Source: Chenopodium formosanum (taxonomy: Eukaryota; Streptophyta; Magnoliopsida; Caryophyllales; Amaranthaceae). Taken from it: a stretch of DNA of 64,000 nucleotides. The notes beneath the pieces were generated by a model. That model saw nothing but the letters and a program-made list of their open reading frames with translations, was not told the origin of the DNA and made no database searches. The position numbers and the translations under genes are program-made. The stretch spans positions 501,001 to 565,000 of the forward strand of contig CM044873.1 in the NCBI GenBank assembly GCA_024500155.1, written 5' to 3'. This document shows, piece after piece, positions 23,601-35,307 of this stretch (positions are counted from its first letter, which is position 1; every line of letters begins with the position of its first letter).

Positions 23601-26600
23601 CATTTGTGGTCTCCTTGGCTTCTGTTAAGATCCCTATGATCCTGACTGGTGCATCTTCTAGTTTCTGACTCACATGCCTAAACTGACACAATTAGTTCTA
23701 AATAATTTTTTCCTCCAACTTCCTTCCAAATAGTCCATTCCTAATTTTATCCCATTCAGTGTTCCCACACATCCATATTTAAAACACATCTCAATGTCCT
23801 GATACACCTAATGACCTAAATGTCTTTCAAAGCTGAAAATTCCGCATGGCATGGTGGCAAGTACTATATGACATGTTATGACAAAATAAGGCCAAGAAGA
23901 CATCTTGTTGATCTTTTCTGGAGGACCAAAAATGTGCTAGATTCCAAAGACGATTAAGAAAAAACTTTTTATGTAGCATTACCTGCAAGATGATTCATGT
24001 GTAACACTGCATATACATCCAAGTTCACCTGAGATGTAATGATAATACAGAAAATGTTGTCAGCTGTGAATAAAGCCTCAAAGATAAAGTAACAAATCAA
24101 AGTATGGTACATATACATCCAGTTTATAACCTTTACACTGTCTGCTCAAACAACTTCCACATATGATATTTACCTAAAGAGAATAGAAGAAAATGTAACA
24201 AACAATAACAAGAATAAATATCAAGAGACACAAACAAAGTTATGCGCCCACTTCGGGGTGTATGCCTGAATGGCTAACCTGAGCCGTGCGCCCCAATTTG
24301 TTATAACTTTGCTCACAATTCATGAGATCACCCTCATGGAATCCCTGGACAAATTGTAAAGAATTGAAACAAGTAATTCATATGGGAAGGCATACAGGAA
24401 AAGGGGGGGGGGGGGTAGAGGGGGGACTTGGGGAGATTAGAATGGTCAGCCAATAACTGAATGGAAGCAACATAGCAACCCATCCCTCTACGGTATACAG
24501 CCAATTTTACATCTTTGGTCAGCAACCTCACCCCCACCCTACCCCAAAACCAGACGGGGAAAATTAAAAGAACTAAATGAACTTCCTTTGGGGAGAGTTA
24601 CATCATTAAGGTGCCACATAACAGAGCCGATACTATGCTAATACTAGTGTTATCATGTCCATTCACCATAAAATGTCCATGTATATTCACCTTGGCCAGT
24701 CAGAGTGATGAACATTCAAAGCCAATGAAGCAATTATCACGGTTAACGAAACCAACAATCTGACCAACAGTGAAGGAATGTATGAAACAAAAAACACCAA
24801 AAATGGAATAACGTAAGAGTGCATCAGAATCATTCGTAAAACAAAAGAAGAATACATGCACCATAAGATTTTAAATTAAGGCTTGTTTATATTTAGCTGC
24901 ACTTTCAGTCCCACCCTACTTATACTAAGAAACAGCTGTATTCTATTTTTGATCCAAAAGAGTTGCCAACTTGTCAGTAAAGAAAGTTAATATTCAATCT
25001 TAAATCTAATTTCTAGTGGACTTTAGAGACCTATTGGTATACATGCTATGCTTCCAAACCAACTTTAATGAACTCAGGAGACACTCCTTACATCCACTTT
25101 AATTTTGGAAAATTTTCCAAAATTGATTTAAAATCGTGTATTACAGCCTTCAATTTTGGAGAAATTTAGACTTACACGGACCCATCAAGAATAGAGGACA
25201 AGGTGTTTCTCATAAACCCCATGAAACCTCGGGATGCCTCTTAGGTGGTTGGAGACTATTTACTTTGCCTCTAAACTATTAGCCAATTACATGCACACCT
25301 TTTTTTGTTGACTCAAGGTTATCCTAAATTATTATATCATTATATGAACGACTAGTGAGTACATATGGTTCCAAACAACCTTTTATGACCTTGAATAGCA
25401 TCCCCCACCATTATCTTATCTTCAACACTAGTACCAAAATCTCCATAAATGGTCCGATCTTATGAATTATAGCCTTTAATTTAGCCTTTGGAGAACATTT
25501 CATCAACCGAAAAAATTAGACATCGAGGGCTTCCCATTCTTCCCAAGGCCTATTTAGTGACCGGAACCATCTAATCCATACCTTGACCCATGAATTCACA
25601 CCCCTTGAAATCATGTCTTAGTTCGCATACCTTGGTCTTGCAAGGTCTTACCTTCCTAGGCTCATGCTCATGCAGTGCCTCACTAAAAATGCCCCTAAGA
25701 TGAGTCAAAATGCTACCTTCTATGGCCATATATTGGCGTTTTTTTAAGTATGAGGTATTTTTGCTGATGCCTTGCGCAGCACCTATGCTTTGCTTCTTGG
25801 CTGGGCATCATATGCTTACAGGCAACTGCAGTTCTTTCTCTTTCTACCGCTTTCTATTCTCTTCAGTTATTGCCTTTGATAAAAAAAAAAACCCAGCTTG
25901 ACCTATGGTAACAATGGATAAAATAAAGCACCTGTTTTTCTGATGATCTGCTCAAAACAATTATAAGCACTGAAACTTGACTAACACTCTACTTCAATAT
26001 TGGGAGGCTGACCAGAGCATTTTTCTTGAAAACTTATTTCCATCGGCAAAGATAATAATTATAATACAGCTCAAACGTAGAGAATGTTTTAAACCAATTA
26101 TAATACAGCTCAAACGTAGAGAATGTTTTAAACCAATTATAATACAGCTCAAATGTAGAGAATGTTTTAAACCGAAAATTGAGAATTCTCGATTGAAGTA
26201 ATCAGTAAATTGACAAAATGAATATCTCCTATGATAATATTGTACTAAAACATTGTAACAACCAATTTCAGTTTAATGGTTCTGAACAAAACATTATTAT
26301 TATTTATGCATTTTAAGATTGGTCTTTTTCTCCGATTAAACAGGAAAATAAAAAAATGCAGAGCCCAAAAAGTCAAGGATTACTTGAACAAAGTTGACAC
26401 GTCCAGAACCAGCAACAAAATGGTTATATGTATCAAAACGGCCAAAATCAACATATCCCTGCAAACAAAAAGGAGGGGGTGGGGAGGTGAGTACAAATTC
26501 TGGAAAGTGATTGATCTGCAGCCATGTATTGTATTTATGTAATAAAAGACAAAGCAGCCTCTGAGGCATATGCTTACAAACTACACAGCACGGTATGAAT

Positions 26601-27836
26601 CTAAAGAAATCTACAACCATCTTAAGTCACATTATGAGACATTTGCTTGGACCAATTCCATTAAGTCCGCTCTTGTATTTACATTTTTAATGTAGTTTAA
26701 TTTGAATTAATAAGCCAAAAGTTATAGGAATGAAGACATGACACTGAACTGAAGTGGCATAAAGTTTTTTAGTAAAGATAAATCTAATAGCTCAGTAGAT
26801 TACTGTTTGTGATCTGCTCTCCACGTCTTTGCAAAATCGAACAACCAAGTCTGACTCCTGCATGGAGGTAAAGACAAAAGACAAATCATTAAGCACCAAA
26901 CAGAAAATCAGTATTTGTCATGGTTCATTACACAGATGAGATGAGCAACTAAAAACAGACCTTTCCCTCATACTCAAAGAGATGTCCTTTCCAGCTTGTC
27001 TGAGAAATGGTTAAGGACAAATAGTTTGAAAATATCTGAAAAGTAGAGATTGCAGTAAAATAAATCATCACCACTGCAATGCAAAAACTGCACTCACTTT
27101 ACAGACTCAATCTCCCAGCAAGACAACATCTTGTTAGGATTCACCCAATAGTGAGGTCTAGAAAGAGGAATAAAAGGGTGAAGCCTTGAAATCATTGATA
27201 CTATATACTAATACAGTAGAATTAGCAACACAACATCATCAAACTTAGATTATTTCAATGTAAGCAGTTGACAGTATCGATTAATTTAAGAAAGAAACAC
27301 CCTGCAATGATAAGAAGTCTACCAAATTCATGCTATCATTCTAGGTTTTAACAGCACGTCAATGTATGGATAAATTAGTGATATATTAACAATAGAACCA
27401 TCTGTCGAATCAGTAATACCAAAAGATGAAGGATACAAAATCAACAATGTGGCTGGAATTATCAAGAGCATAGCAATTAGAACTCGGCACTGCCACAGAG
27501 GCAACTCCAACCACCCATGATAGTACAACTGATCCACCAATAAGAAGAAGAGATTGTAAATGAATAATGAAAATGAAATAGTACTTCTTCACTTTAAGAA
27601 CAGATTACCATTGAACAGAGAAAAAATTAACTATATGATTACAATTAGGTGAGGTGATTGATCACTAAGCAAGAAACCAACCAAGCCAAAAGCATAAGCA
27701 AATTGGGTGTAACCCAAACATACACTAGAATCAACAAAAACCCTATTAATAGACATTTAGAACACATACCTAGAGTGGCCAACATAATTAATCGAGGCGC
27801 GGTGATACTATCAAAGACACTCCCTGAGCTCAACAT
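16665..27836 (-). CDS. Type I integral membrane protein, 17 coding exons, 401 aa
   Basis: Coding exons on the minus strand: 27836-27770, 27528-27437, 26999-26961, 26857-26804, 26458-26384, 24344-24279, 24173-24131, 24028-23983, 18818-18725, 18636-18584, 18419-18335, 18203-18101, 18032-17940, 17844-17778, 17448-17382, 17280-17227, 16772-16665. All junctions are GT-AG, phases agree throughout, and the sum is 1,206 nt. An N-terminal hydrophobic stretch (about 16-36) looks like a signal sequence. A cysteine-rich lumenal part follows, with CGSC..QC (136-144) and CIC (150-152). One transmembrane helix spans about 317-341, then a short tail with GLDALPGMT ending RYGSI. I recognise a conserved plant family but not a firm function; it vaguely recalls ATG27/MRH-like sorting receptors, unproven. 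The start is fixed by an in-frame TAG directly before the ATG. Intron 8 (18819-23982) carries rDNA and satellite. Confidence 0.85.
19236..19358 (+). repeat. Poly-C and poly-G runs in intron 8
   Basis: Sixteen C at 19236-19251 and 22 G at 19337-19358, about 85 bp apart and complementary, so a G/C hairpin is possible. Lengths of such runs are unreliable in assemblies. Confidence 0.8.
19640..19728 (-). pseudogene. ITS1 fragment of the 45S rDNA copy
   Basis: Directly after the 18S 3' end the minus strand reads TCGAAACCTGCCCCAGC, the start of ITS1 as remembered from Amaranthaceae. Similarity fades after about 90 bases. No 5.8S follows. Confidence 0.6.
19729..21098 (-). pseudogene. Decayed 18S rRNA gene fragment
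   Basis: The minus strand matches plant 18S rRNA from the GAATGGCTCATTAAAT region to the 3' end, but spans about 1.37 kb where a complete gene is about 1.8 kb. The first ~95 nt are missing. About 390 nt are deleted where CATCATTCAA joins directly to TAGCGTATATTTAAG (near 20891), and a ~15-20 nt deletion lies near 20285-20300. Many differences from the consensus are C-to-T or G-to-A, for example GTCGTAATAAGG and CACACTGCCCTTCGC. This fits decay of methylated, non-functional rDNA. It lies in sense orientation inside intron 8 of the membrane-protein gene. It is not an active rRNA gene. Confidence 0.93.
21099..21640 (-). pseudogene. Probable 5' ETS portion of the rDNA fragment
   Basis: Unique, less AT-rich DNA continues upstream of the truncated 18S on the minus strand up to about 21640, where AT-rich repeats take over. 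Position and base composition suggest external transcribed spacer; I cannot match it to a reference. Confidence 0.45.
21650..22030 (+). repeat. AT-rich minisatellite beside the rDNA fragment
   Basis: Irregular repeats of the type TATGACATCATTATAGTCAA / GTCACATCACTTCATAT cover about 380 bp, bridging the rDNA fragment and the satellite monomers. Confidence 0.6.
22150..23000 (+). repeat. Satellite monomers (diverged) in intron 8
   Basis: Two full copies and one partial copy of the ~320-bp unit also found at 29.6-31.6 kb. The landmark ATTATAGCC recurs at 22191, 22506 and 22831 (spacing 315 and 325). Shared blocks include ATTGCCGAGATG, ACCATGG.CCCTAATAC and ACTCAAGCCTAC. Orientation is the same as the larger array. 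Confidence 0.8.
25100..25520 (+). repeat. Degenerate satellite fragments in intron 5
   Basis: AATCGTGTATTACAGCCTTCAATTTTGG near 25130 and a second ATTATAGCC-type landmark near 25460 show broken copies of the same satellite. Confidence 0.55.
26061..26174 (+). repeat. 39-bp tandem repeat, three copies
   Basis: A unit beginning ATAATACAGCTCAAACGTAG recurs at 26061, 26100 and 26139, with one base change (ACG to ATG) in the third copy. It lies in intron 5 of the membrane-protein gene. Confidence 0.9.
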
Positions 27837-28309
27837 CTATTAACAAATTATAGACCCACCTAAAAAAAAAAATTTGAGCAGCATAACCATAATAATTAAT
27901 AACATGAGATTATGAACATTATTACACTGCTTCCTATAAAATCATAAGCAGTATAAGAAACAAAAGCTCAGGAACAAGTAATAAGAATCACAGAAATCAA
28001 ACTTTAAACCCTCACAATTCAACCCCTTGCGATTGTCAACGAATTGCTAATGGCAAATTGTTTAAATTCAATCTAATAATTCAATAATCTAATTGCAGAA
28101 AGAGAGCAATTGTTCATTACTTCAAATTTTTAATTCTTATATTTTGGGGACAGAATTATTCTTGAATTCGAATTTATCAACATCATAACAATTTGATTGC
28201 AGTATGAAATCAAAGAAACAAAATGTTGAAGAAAGATAAGAGATGGTAATTAGGAAGTGATTATGTCGAAAAGACAATGATAATGAGATTGGTATAATTA
28301 GTTTAGTAC

Positions 28310-28410
28310 CTCAGGCGTGAAGGAATCAGACGCAATTGACTAGTATTGCACTTTCAATTTTCGAGATGAATGCTGGAATTCTGGACTTTCACCTGAATTC
28401 CACAAACTTG
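28310..28410 (-). other. Probable non-coding first exon of the membrane-protein gene
   Basis: The minus strand has a donor CTGAG|GTACTA at 28310/28309, and an acceptor AATAG at 27837 immediately before the start codon. A leader exon ending at 28310 is therefore likely. Its 5' end is a guess. Confidence 0.4.
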
Positions 28411-28542
28411 CACAACTGAGAAACGATTTTTTTTTTTCCCCTTTTTCAGAATAAGCTATTTTGCCGCCTATTTGCACTTCACCGTGTTTTGTATGTAACT
28501 AGCCACACCCGCTTGTAAAAAAAAATACTTGTAAAATAAGTA

Positions 28543-28801
28543 CTCTCTCCGTCCTAAATTACTCGCAACAGTTTGACTTTTTGCACTATTCACACATCAT
28601 TCTTTGACCATCTTTTTTAATAATTATATAAAAGTCAATGTTATCATGTAAGATGTTGTTGGGTCTATTTTAATATATAGTTTCTCAATATAAACTTTGT
28701 ATAACTTATATAAATATAAAATAAAAGATATTAACGGTCAAACATGTGCATTGGCAAGCGTGTCCGGTCAAAATGTTGCAAGTAAACTAGGACAGAGGGA
28801 G
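28543..28801. mobile_element. Stowaway-type MITE
   Basis: The ends CTCTCTCCGTCCTAAATTACT and AGTAAACTAGGACAGAGGGAG are imperfect inverted repeats carrying the CTCCCTCCGT Stowaway/mariner signature. TA duplications lie at 28541-28542 and 28802-28803. The 259-bp AT-rich interior has no ORF. It sits just upstream of the membrane-protein gene. Confidence 0.85.
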
Positions 28802-28803
28802 TA

Positions 28804-29590
28804 ACTCTTATAACACTAACTGGGTAACTTTTGCAATACTAGCCCAATAACCCCTTAAATATTTATCAAGTGACCCCTTACTACATTGTCGAATTAACGC
28901 CTATAATACTAACAAAGTAACCCAATGATGATGGCCACACTGCCCACACAATGTGGCAAACCACATACTAGTATAAGAGTTAGTGTTTGCCCTTTGCTTT
29001 GTTTTTTTTTTTTTTTTTTTTTTTTAATGATAACTTGATAAGAAAAGGAAAAAAATTACGAAATCCTTTTACTAGGGAAATTCGACTGCTTTAACATGGT
29101 TAAAAAAACACTATTTACTAAAATGAGTTGTATGTTCATATTGTGTAGGAAGTTGAAATGACAACTATGATTTACGGAGTACTACGTAATTGAGTTTGTT
29201 AGCCTGGTATACTTATTATGTTATAATGTAATTTCATTATTATGTGGTTTTTAAAAATGTTTATACTTTTGTAATGGTGTTTATGTGAAATACTATTTAT
29301 ACTTTTTTAATGGTGTTTATATACTAAATTAAACTTGGTTTGGTGGAAAAAAAAAGCACCTTCGAGGTTTGATCCCCACTACTCCGAAATGACAACTTGG
29401 GGATGAGATCCCCACTCTCCTAGATTGTCTAGCCGTATAACTGATACAGTGATACAAATCATGCAATTACAAGCAATTTGGGCAAAGCACGAGTGTTATC
29501 TTATCTTCTTTGACGTCAAACTCTCTATTGTAGAAGGCAAATAGATCTATTAATTAAAAAACAAGCCAACAATCTTTGAAGCCATCAAAA
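28804..29590. other. Intergenic DNA, no gene seen
   Basis: AT-rich spacer with a poly-T tract near 29004-29025. No supported feature before the satellite array. Confidence 0.5.
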
Positions 29591-31570
29591 CCACAAAATT
29601 TCCTTAAAAAGCGTGGATTATAGCCTTTAATTTTGTAATTTTTTACCTTTTTTCGCCCGGAAAAAAAAATTGCCAAGATGTTTACCATGGTCCCTAATAC
29701 CCTCCAAGAGTCCAATTGGGTCGGTGGAAGCATCCAATAAGCCCTAAAACGGTCATTTTACTCGTTCACAACTTGAAGTGATTTCGTAAAATCAAGCCTA
29801 CCACGGACGTCTATGACAACATATAATGATCAAATGAGGTTTCAAACGGAATTATATGACCCCGAGATGTATCCCATAGGGTCTCAAGGCTTTTCGCCCC
29901 CGGGCCCCGAAACCTCAAAATTTCCTCAAAAAGCGTGGATTATAGCCTACAATTTTGTAATTTTTTGACCTTCTTTCGCCCGGAACTAAAAATTGCCATG
30001 ATGTTTACCATGGTCCTTAATACCCTCCGGGAGGACAATTGGGTCGGTGGAACCATCTAATAAGCCCTTAAACGGTCATTTTACCCGTTCACAACTTGCA
30101 GTGACTTCGTAAACTCAAGCCTACCACAGACGTTTATGACAACATTTGATGATCATATATGGTTTCAAACGGCATTATATGACCCTGAAATGTATCCCTT
30201 AGGGTCTCAAGGCTTTTCGCCACAGGCCCCTAAACCTTAAAATTTCCTCAAAAAGCGTGGATTATAGCCTTCAAATTTGTAATTTTTTTACCTCTTTTCG
30301 ATCATAAATAAAAATTGCCAAGATGTTTACCATGGTCCCTAATACCCTCCAAGAGTCCAATTGGGTCGGTGGAACCATCCAATATGCCCTTAAACGGTCA
30401 TTTCACCTGTTCACAACTTGAAGTATTTCGTAAACTCAAGCATACCACAGACGTTTATGACAACATATAATGATCATATGTGGTTTCAAACGGAATTATA
30501 TGACCCCGAGATATATCCCTTAGGGTCTCAAAGCTTTTCGCCACCGGGCCCCGAAATCTCAAAATTTCATCAAAAAGCGTGGATTATATAGCCTTCAGTT
30601 ATGTAATTTTTTTGACCTTTTTTCGCCCGAAAATAAAAATTATCGAGATGTTTACCATGGTCCCTAATACCGTCTGGAAGTCCAATTGGGTCGGTGGAAC
30701 CATCCAATATGCCCTAAAACGGTTATTTTACTCGTTCACAACTTGTAGTGATTTCGTAAACTCAAGCCTACCACGAACGTTTATGACAACATATAATGTT
30801 CATATATGGTTTCAAACGTAATTATATGACACCAAGATATATCTCTTAGGGTCTCAGCACTTTTCGCCACGGGGCCCTGAAACCTCAAAATTTCCTCAAA
30901 AAGCGTGTGTGGATTATAGCCTTCGATTTTGTAACTTTTTGACCTTTTTTGCCCGGAAATAAAGATTGCCGAGATGTTTATCATGGTCTTTAATACCCCC
31001 CGGGAGTCCAATTGGGTCGGTTGAACCATCCAATATGTCCTCAAACGGTCATTTTACCCGTACGCAACTTGCACCGATTTCGTAAACTCAAGCTTATCAC
31101 GGACGTTTATGACAACATATAATGATCATATATGGTTTGAAACGACATTATATGACCCCGAGATGTATCCTTTAGGGTCTTAAGGCTTTCGCTACTAGGC
31201 CCCTAAACCTCAAAATTTCCTCAAAAAGCTTGGATTATAGCTTTTAATTTTGTAATTTTTAAACCTTTTTTCGCCCGGAAATAAAAATTGTCGAGATATT
31301 TACCATGGTCCTTAATATCCTGTAGTTGTCCAATTGGGTCGGTGGAATCATCTAATATGCCCTTAAACGGTCATTTTACCCGTTCACAACTTATTGATTT
31401 CGTAAACTCAAGTCTACCACGTACGTTTATGACAACTTATAATGATCATATATGGTTCAAACGGCATTATATAACCCCAAGATATATCTCATAGCCGTGA
31501 TAGGATCTCAACATTTTTTGCCATTGGGCTCCAAAACTTCAAAAATTTCCTCAAAGAGTGTAGATTTCGA
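29590..31570 (+). repeat. Tandem satellite array, ~322-bp monomer, about 6 copies
   Basis: The landmark GCGTGGATTATAGCC recurs with ATTATA at 29617, 29939, 30261, 30583, 30913 and 31234 (spacing 322, 322, 322, 330, 321), with a degenerate seventh start near 31555. Each monomer contains CGCCCGGAAATAAAAATTGC, TTTACCATGGTCC, CAATTGGGTCGGTGGAA and ACATATAATGATCATATATGG. It ends about 77 bp before the PPR start codon. Open frames inside it (such as 30579-30821) are products of the repeat. Confidence 0.95.
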
Positions 31571-31646
31571 ATTTTTGCATTCGGCAATGAGTTAAGCAAA
31601 TCTACAACAGCAGCATAGTTAAACCCAGAAAACACAGAACAATGTA

Positions 31647-33613
31647 ATGCGAATTCCGACTACATTTCGTCTCTCATCCGATACATTCCGTCTCTCATCC
31701 GATACATTCCGCCAAAACTACTACCCTTCATCTTCATCTTCATCTTCATCTTTCATCCCTCCTCCAAACCAAATTCACCAATTCTTTGAATCACGTTTAA
31801 TCTTTCTCCTTAATTCCTGCACCCATCTCAAAGCAGCTCATGCTCGCATCTACCGTTGTGGCCTTGACCAAAGCAGCTATGTTCTCACCAAACTCATCCG
31901 CATTTTCACCAAATTCAACTCTCCCATGGCTGGCTACCCTCGCGCCATTTTCTCCCAGGTTCGTCACCCAAATTCCTTTCTTTGGACTGCTTTGATTCGT
32001 GGGTATGTTGTAAATGGCCCAATTTCGGAAGCTTTAGTTTTGTATGCTTGTATGAGGGAAAATGGTGTTTTACCCACTTCTTTTACTTTCTGTGCTCTGT
32101 TTAAGGCTGCTACTTTAATGGGGGATGTGGGTTTGGGTTGTCAGTTACATGGGCAGATGTTTAAGTATGGTGGGTTTTCGTCGGAGTTGTTTTTGAATGC
32201 TGGGAATACGTTGATTGATTTGTATGTGAAATGTGGTGTTTTGGAATGTGCACATAAGGTGTTTGATGAAATGCCTGTGAGAGATGTTGTATCTGGGACT
32301 TCATTGATTGTTGCCTATGCTAAGGGGGGAGCGATGGAGGCTGCTATGGAGTTGTTTGATGAGCTTGATGTGAAGGATTCAGTGGTATGGACTGCTATGA
32401 TTACCTCGTATTCACAGAATGCTCGTCCTAAGGATGCTTTGGATATGTTTGATAGAATGCAGTGTTCTGGGTTGAAGCTGATGAGTTTACATTGGCTGGT
32501 GTTATCTCCGCGTGTGCTCAGCTTGGTACGACTAATTATTTGACGCGTATAAGAGATATTGCTGAAAGATCAGGACATGGGCCTGATAGAAATGTTGTTA
32601 TTGGGTCTGCATTGGTAGATATGTATGCCAAATGTGGGAGAGTGGATGGTGCGTATGAGATTTTTAAAGTGATGAGAGAAAGGAATGTGTACACTTACAG
32701 CTCCATGATTTTGGGGTTTGCAGTGCATGGTCGTGCTGCTGAAGCTATGCAATTGTTTTATGCGATGAAGAAGACAGATATAAGACCAAATAAGATCACT
32801 TTAATAGGGGTTCTTACGGCATGTAGTCATGCTGGAATGGTGGATGAAGGTCGTCAGCTATTTAGAAGCATGGAGGAAAAGTATGGCGTCACCCCCACTG
32901 GTGATCATTATACTTGTATGGTTGATCTTCTTGGACGATCTGGTCACTTGGAAGAAGCCCTTGCCCTTGCCAAATCAATGCCACTCGATCCTCATGGGGG
33001 TGTGTGGGGTGCATTACTCGGAGCTTGTAGAATTCATAACAATCCTGACATTGCTGAGGTTGCTGCTAGCTATTTATTTGAACTCGAGCCCAATAATATA
33101 GGAAATTATGTCTTGCTTGCTAACATACTCTCATCATCTGGAAGATGGGATAGCGTTACAAGAGTGAGGACACTAATGAGGGTCAAGGGTTTGAAAAAGA
33201 TTCCTGCACGTAGTTGGGTGGAAGGAAAGAATGGAAGTATACAAGAATTCTTTGCTGGAGACCTGACTCATCCAAGATCCAGAGAGATTAAGCAGGTGTT
33301 GGAAGACCGTCTAGCTAGGTTGAAGCTTCATGGATACCAACCAAATTTAAATTCAGTGAGTTATGACATCAGTGATGATGACAAGAGACAAATACTAATG
33401 ACTCACAGTGAAAAGTTAGCTTTAGCTTATGAATTATTGACTACTGAATCCACTCATACCATCAGGATCATGAAGAACCTTAGAATTTGTGAGGACTGCC
33501 ATATATTTATGTGTGGTGCTTCTAAGATTACTGGGAGGGAGATTGTTGTACGAGACAACTTGAGATTCCACCATTTTCTAGATGGATCATGCTCCTGTGG
33601 AAATTTCTGGTGA
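31647..33613 (+). CDS. PCMP-H17: PLS-class PPR protein with E/DYW domain, one frameshift
   Basis: The intronless reading frame is split. Frame 1 runs from 31647, and the second half continues in the +1 frame to the stop at 33611-33613. The switch lies near 32466-32473, where CAGTGTTCTGGGTTGAAGC appears to lack one G (family sequence reads SG-V-x-ADE). Corrected, it would be about 655 residues. PPR repeats (for example VVIGSALVDMYAKCG, YTYSSMILGFAVHG) are followed by an E domain (KKIPARSWVEG) and a DYW domain. The latter keeps the zinc/catalytic HSEKLA and CEDCH motifs and ends CSCGNFW rather than DYW. DYW PPR proteins are organellar C-to-U RNA editing factors. The sequence closely follows my memory of Arabidopsis At5g44230 (PCMP-H17). 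The frameshift may be real or a consensus error. The N-terminus has an Ser/Phe-rich stretch; targeting is not predicted. Confidence 0.85.
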
Positions 33614-35307
33614 TACAGCGTTTACTGAGTGATCAGTGATAATTAAATTATTCTCAAGCTATCATCTGCCTGATAGGATGGATGGTGATAGTGGATAAAG
33701 ATTATCTGGTCCTCAGAGTTTGTTGAACATGATAACATGAGCCCTTTATTGAAATGGGCTTTGCATGCTGATTCATCTGCTTGCGCATTTTCCAAAATGT
33801 TGAAATGCACTTGTGAATTGTGAGAGTTTGTGCAGGATGTAGCTCAACTTCCTGGGACTATAATTGGTAAGATATCCGCAGTTTACTATTGTCCTCAATG
33901 GTCTTTATTATTTCTTATCAAGTGATGTCCTCTTGATGGAAATCAGAGAAAGGATAGCATGAAATTTGGCATATTATGTGTTAATTTTTTTTATTTATTT
34001 ATTTTTTTTTTTTGAAAGAAATGTGTTAAAAAATTTTAATTTCTCTGAATTTGAGTAAATTTCAGTGGTGTTTTCTTTTGGACTTGACTATGGAAACAAA
34101 TACTGTATATCTTTACGTTGAGATCTCCTCTGGAGTTTTAGCTGTCTGTGTGCTACTCTATCCTGTTTCCTCTGTCTCTGCTTCTCTGCCTTTTTCTTCC
34201 TCATTTTCTCCTTCCCTTCCATACTCTATGTATGTAGCCTTCATGCTGAGATTGGGATGGTGGTAGTGATTAGTTAATATCGTGGTTGGAGTCAGTTACC
34301 AAAGTCTAGGTTTCAATTGCATGAGAATATCATAGATAAGGTAATATTTCCCTTATTAAAACAAGAAATCAGAAACAGACTAATGCTGTGCTATTGTTAC
34401 ATACTGCAGATGAGATATTCTTGCTGGGCAAAAATGGCAAGTTTGCATCAATGATTGCCAGAGATGTGAATTATCTGCTTAGCATCATCATTTTCGTCGG
34501 AATTATGCTTACTTGCAAGTAAGAAGGATTAATTATGACACAAGAATGCTTGTTGATTCATAGGCTCAATGATGCGTAAGTTATTAAGCTATTGCACCTG
34601 TCATATATCTGCTGAGTGCTAATTTTGTTTGAATTTTTGCTATCTTCACTGCTGATTCTGAGTTAATATAAAGATCAATGCCTCTTTTTTATTTTTCTTT
34701 ATTAAAGCTATGTGTGTGCCTTAATGATGTGATGTTTTGTTAAATGCTTGTTATGCCTGTTGATGGTGCATAGAAGCTTATTCCCCTGTGACATGTTTCA
34801 GACTTAACATATCATCCTACTTTATTTTGGAGGGAGGAGGGGAAGTCTGTGAGCTTGGATGTGCATATCATTCTCTTAATATGAGTATTGGAGTATGACC
34901 TTTCTCGGCTTAGAATAAAATTACTAGTTAGCTTTCAAGTTTCAAGTACCAAAGGGCTCATCATGGACAACATTGTTGCCTGTGATGGTGTGCCCCATCT
35001 TTTGGGGAATTACAAACAATTAAGGAATCTGCATAATTAAACCTCAAGCCTACGATACCCGATGTAAGATATAACATGTGGCAACTTATAGGCTCTTTAG
35101 TAGAGCATTGTTGCGAGTACGTGTGACAATTATATGGATTTTCCATCTATGGTTATCTAATCCAAGCTCCCTTCCTCCTATGATAACTAATCTAATTTAT
35201 AAGGTTCCAACCCACTTAGATTCTTGTCTAGTCATCCTGCAAAACAAAGGGCTAGGGTGTCTTCTTAAAATTAATCTTCCATTAATCTTAATTTTCTTTG
35301 AATTAAT
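33614..35307. other. Intergenic DNA downstream of the PPR gene
   Basis: AT-rich, includes the PPR 3' flank. No gene recognised; open frames here are short and without family features. Confidence 0.4.

Noticed and set aside
27112..27163. Apparent exon (minus) reading PHYWVNPNKMLSCWEIES between a good acceptor and donor
   Set aside because: Including it breaks the phase. Joining exon 2 (ending HIVDF) directly to TSWKGHLFEYEGK keeps frame, so I treat it as intronic or a rare alternative exon.
30579..31494. Recurring 68-87 codon frames
   Set aside because: Products of the 322-bp satellite; 322 is not a multiple of three and the frames do not persist across monomers.
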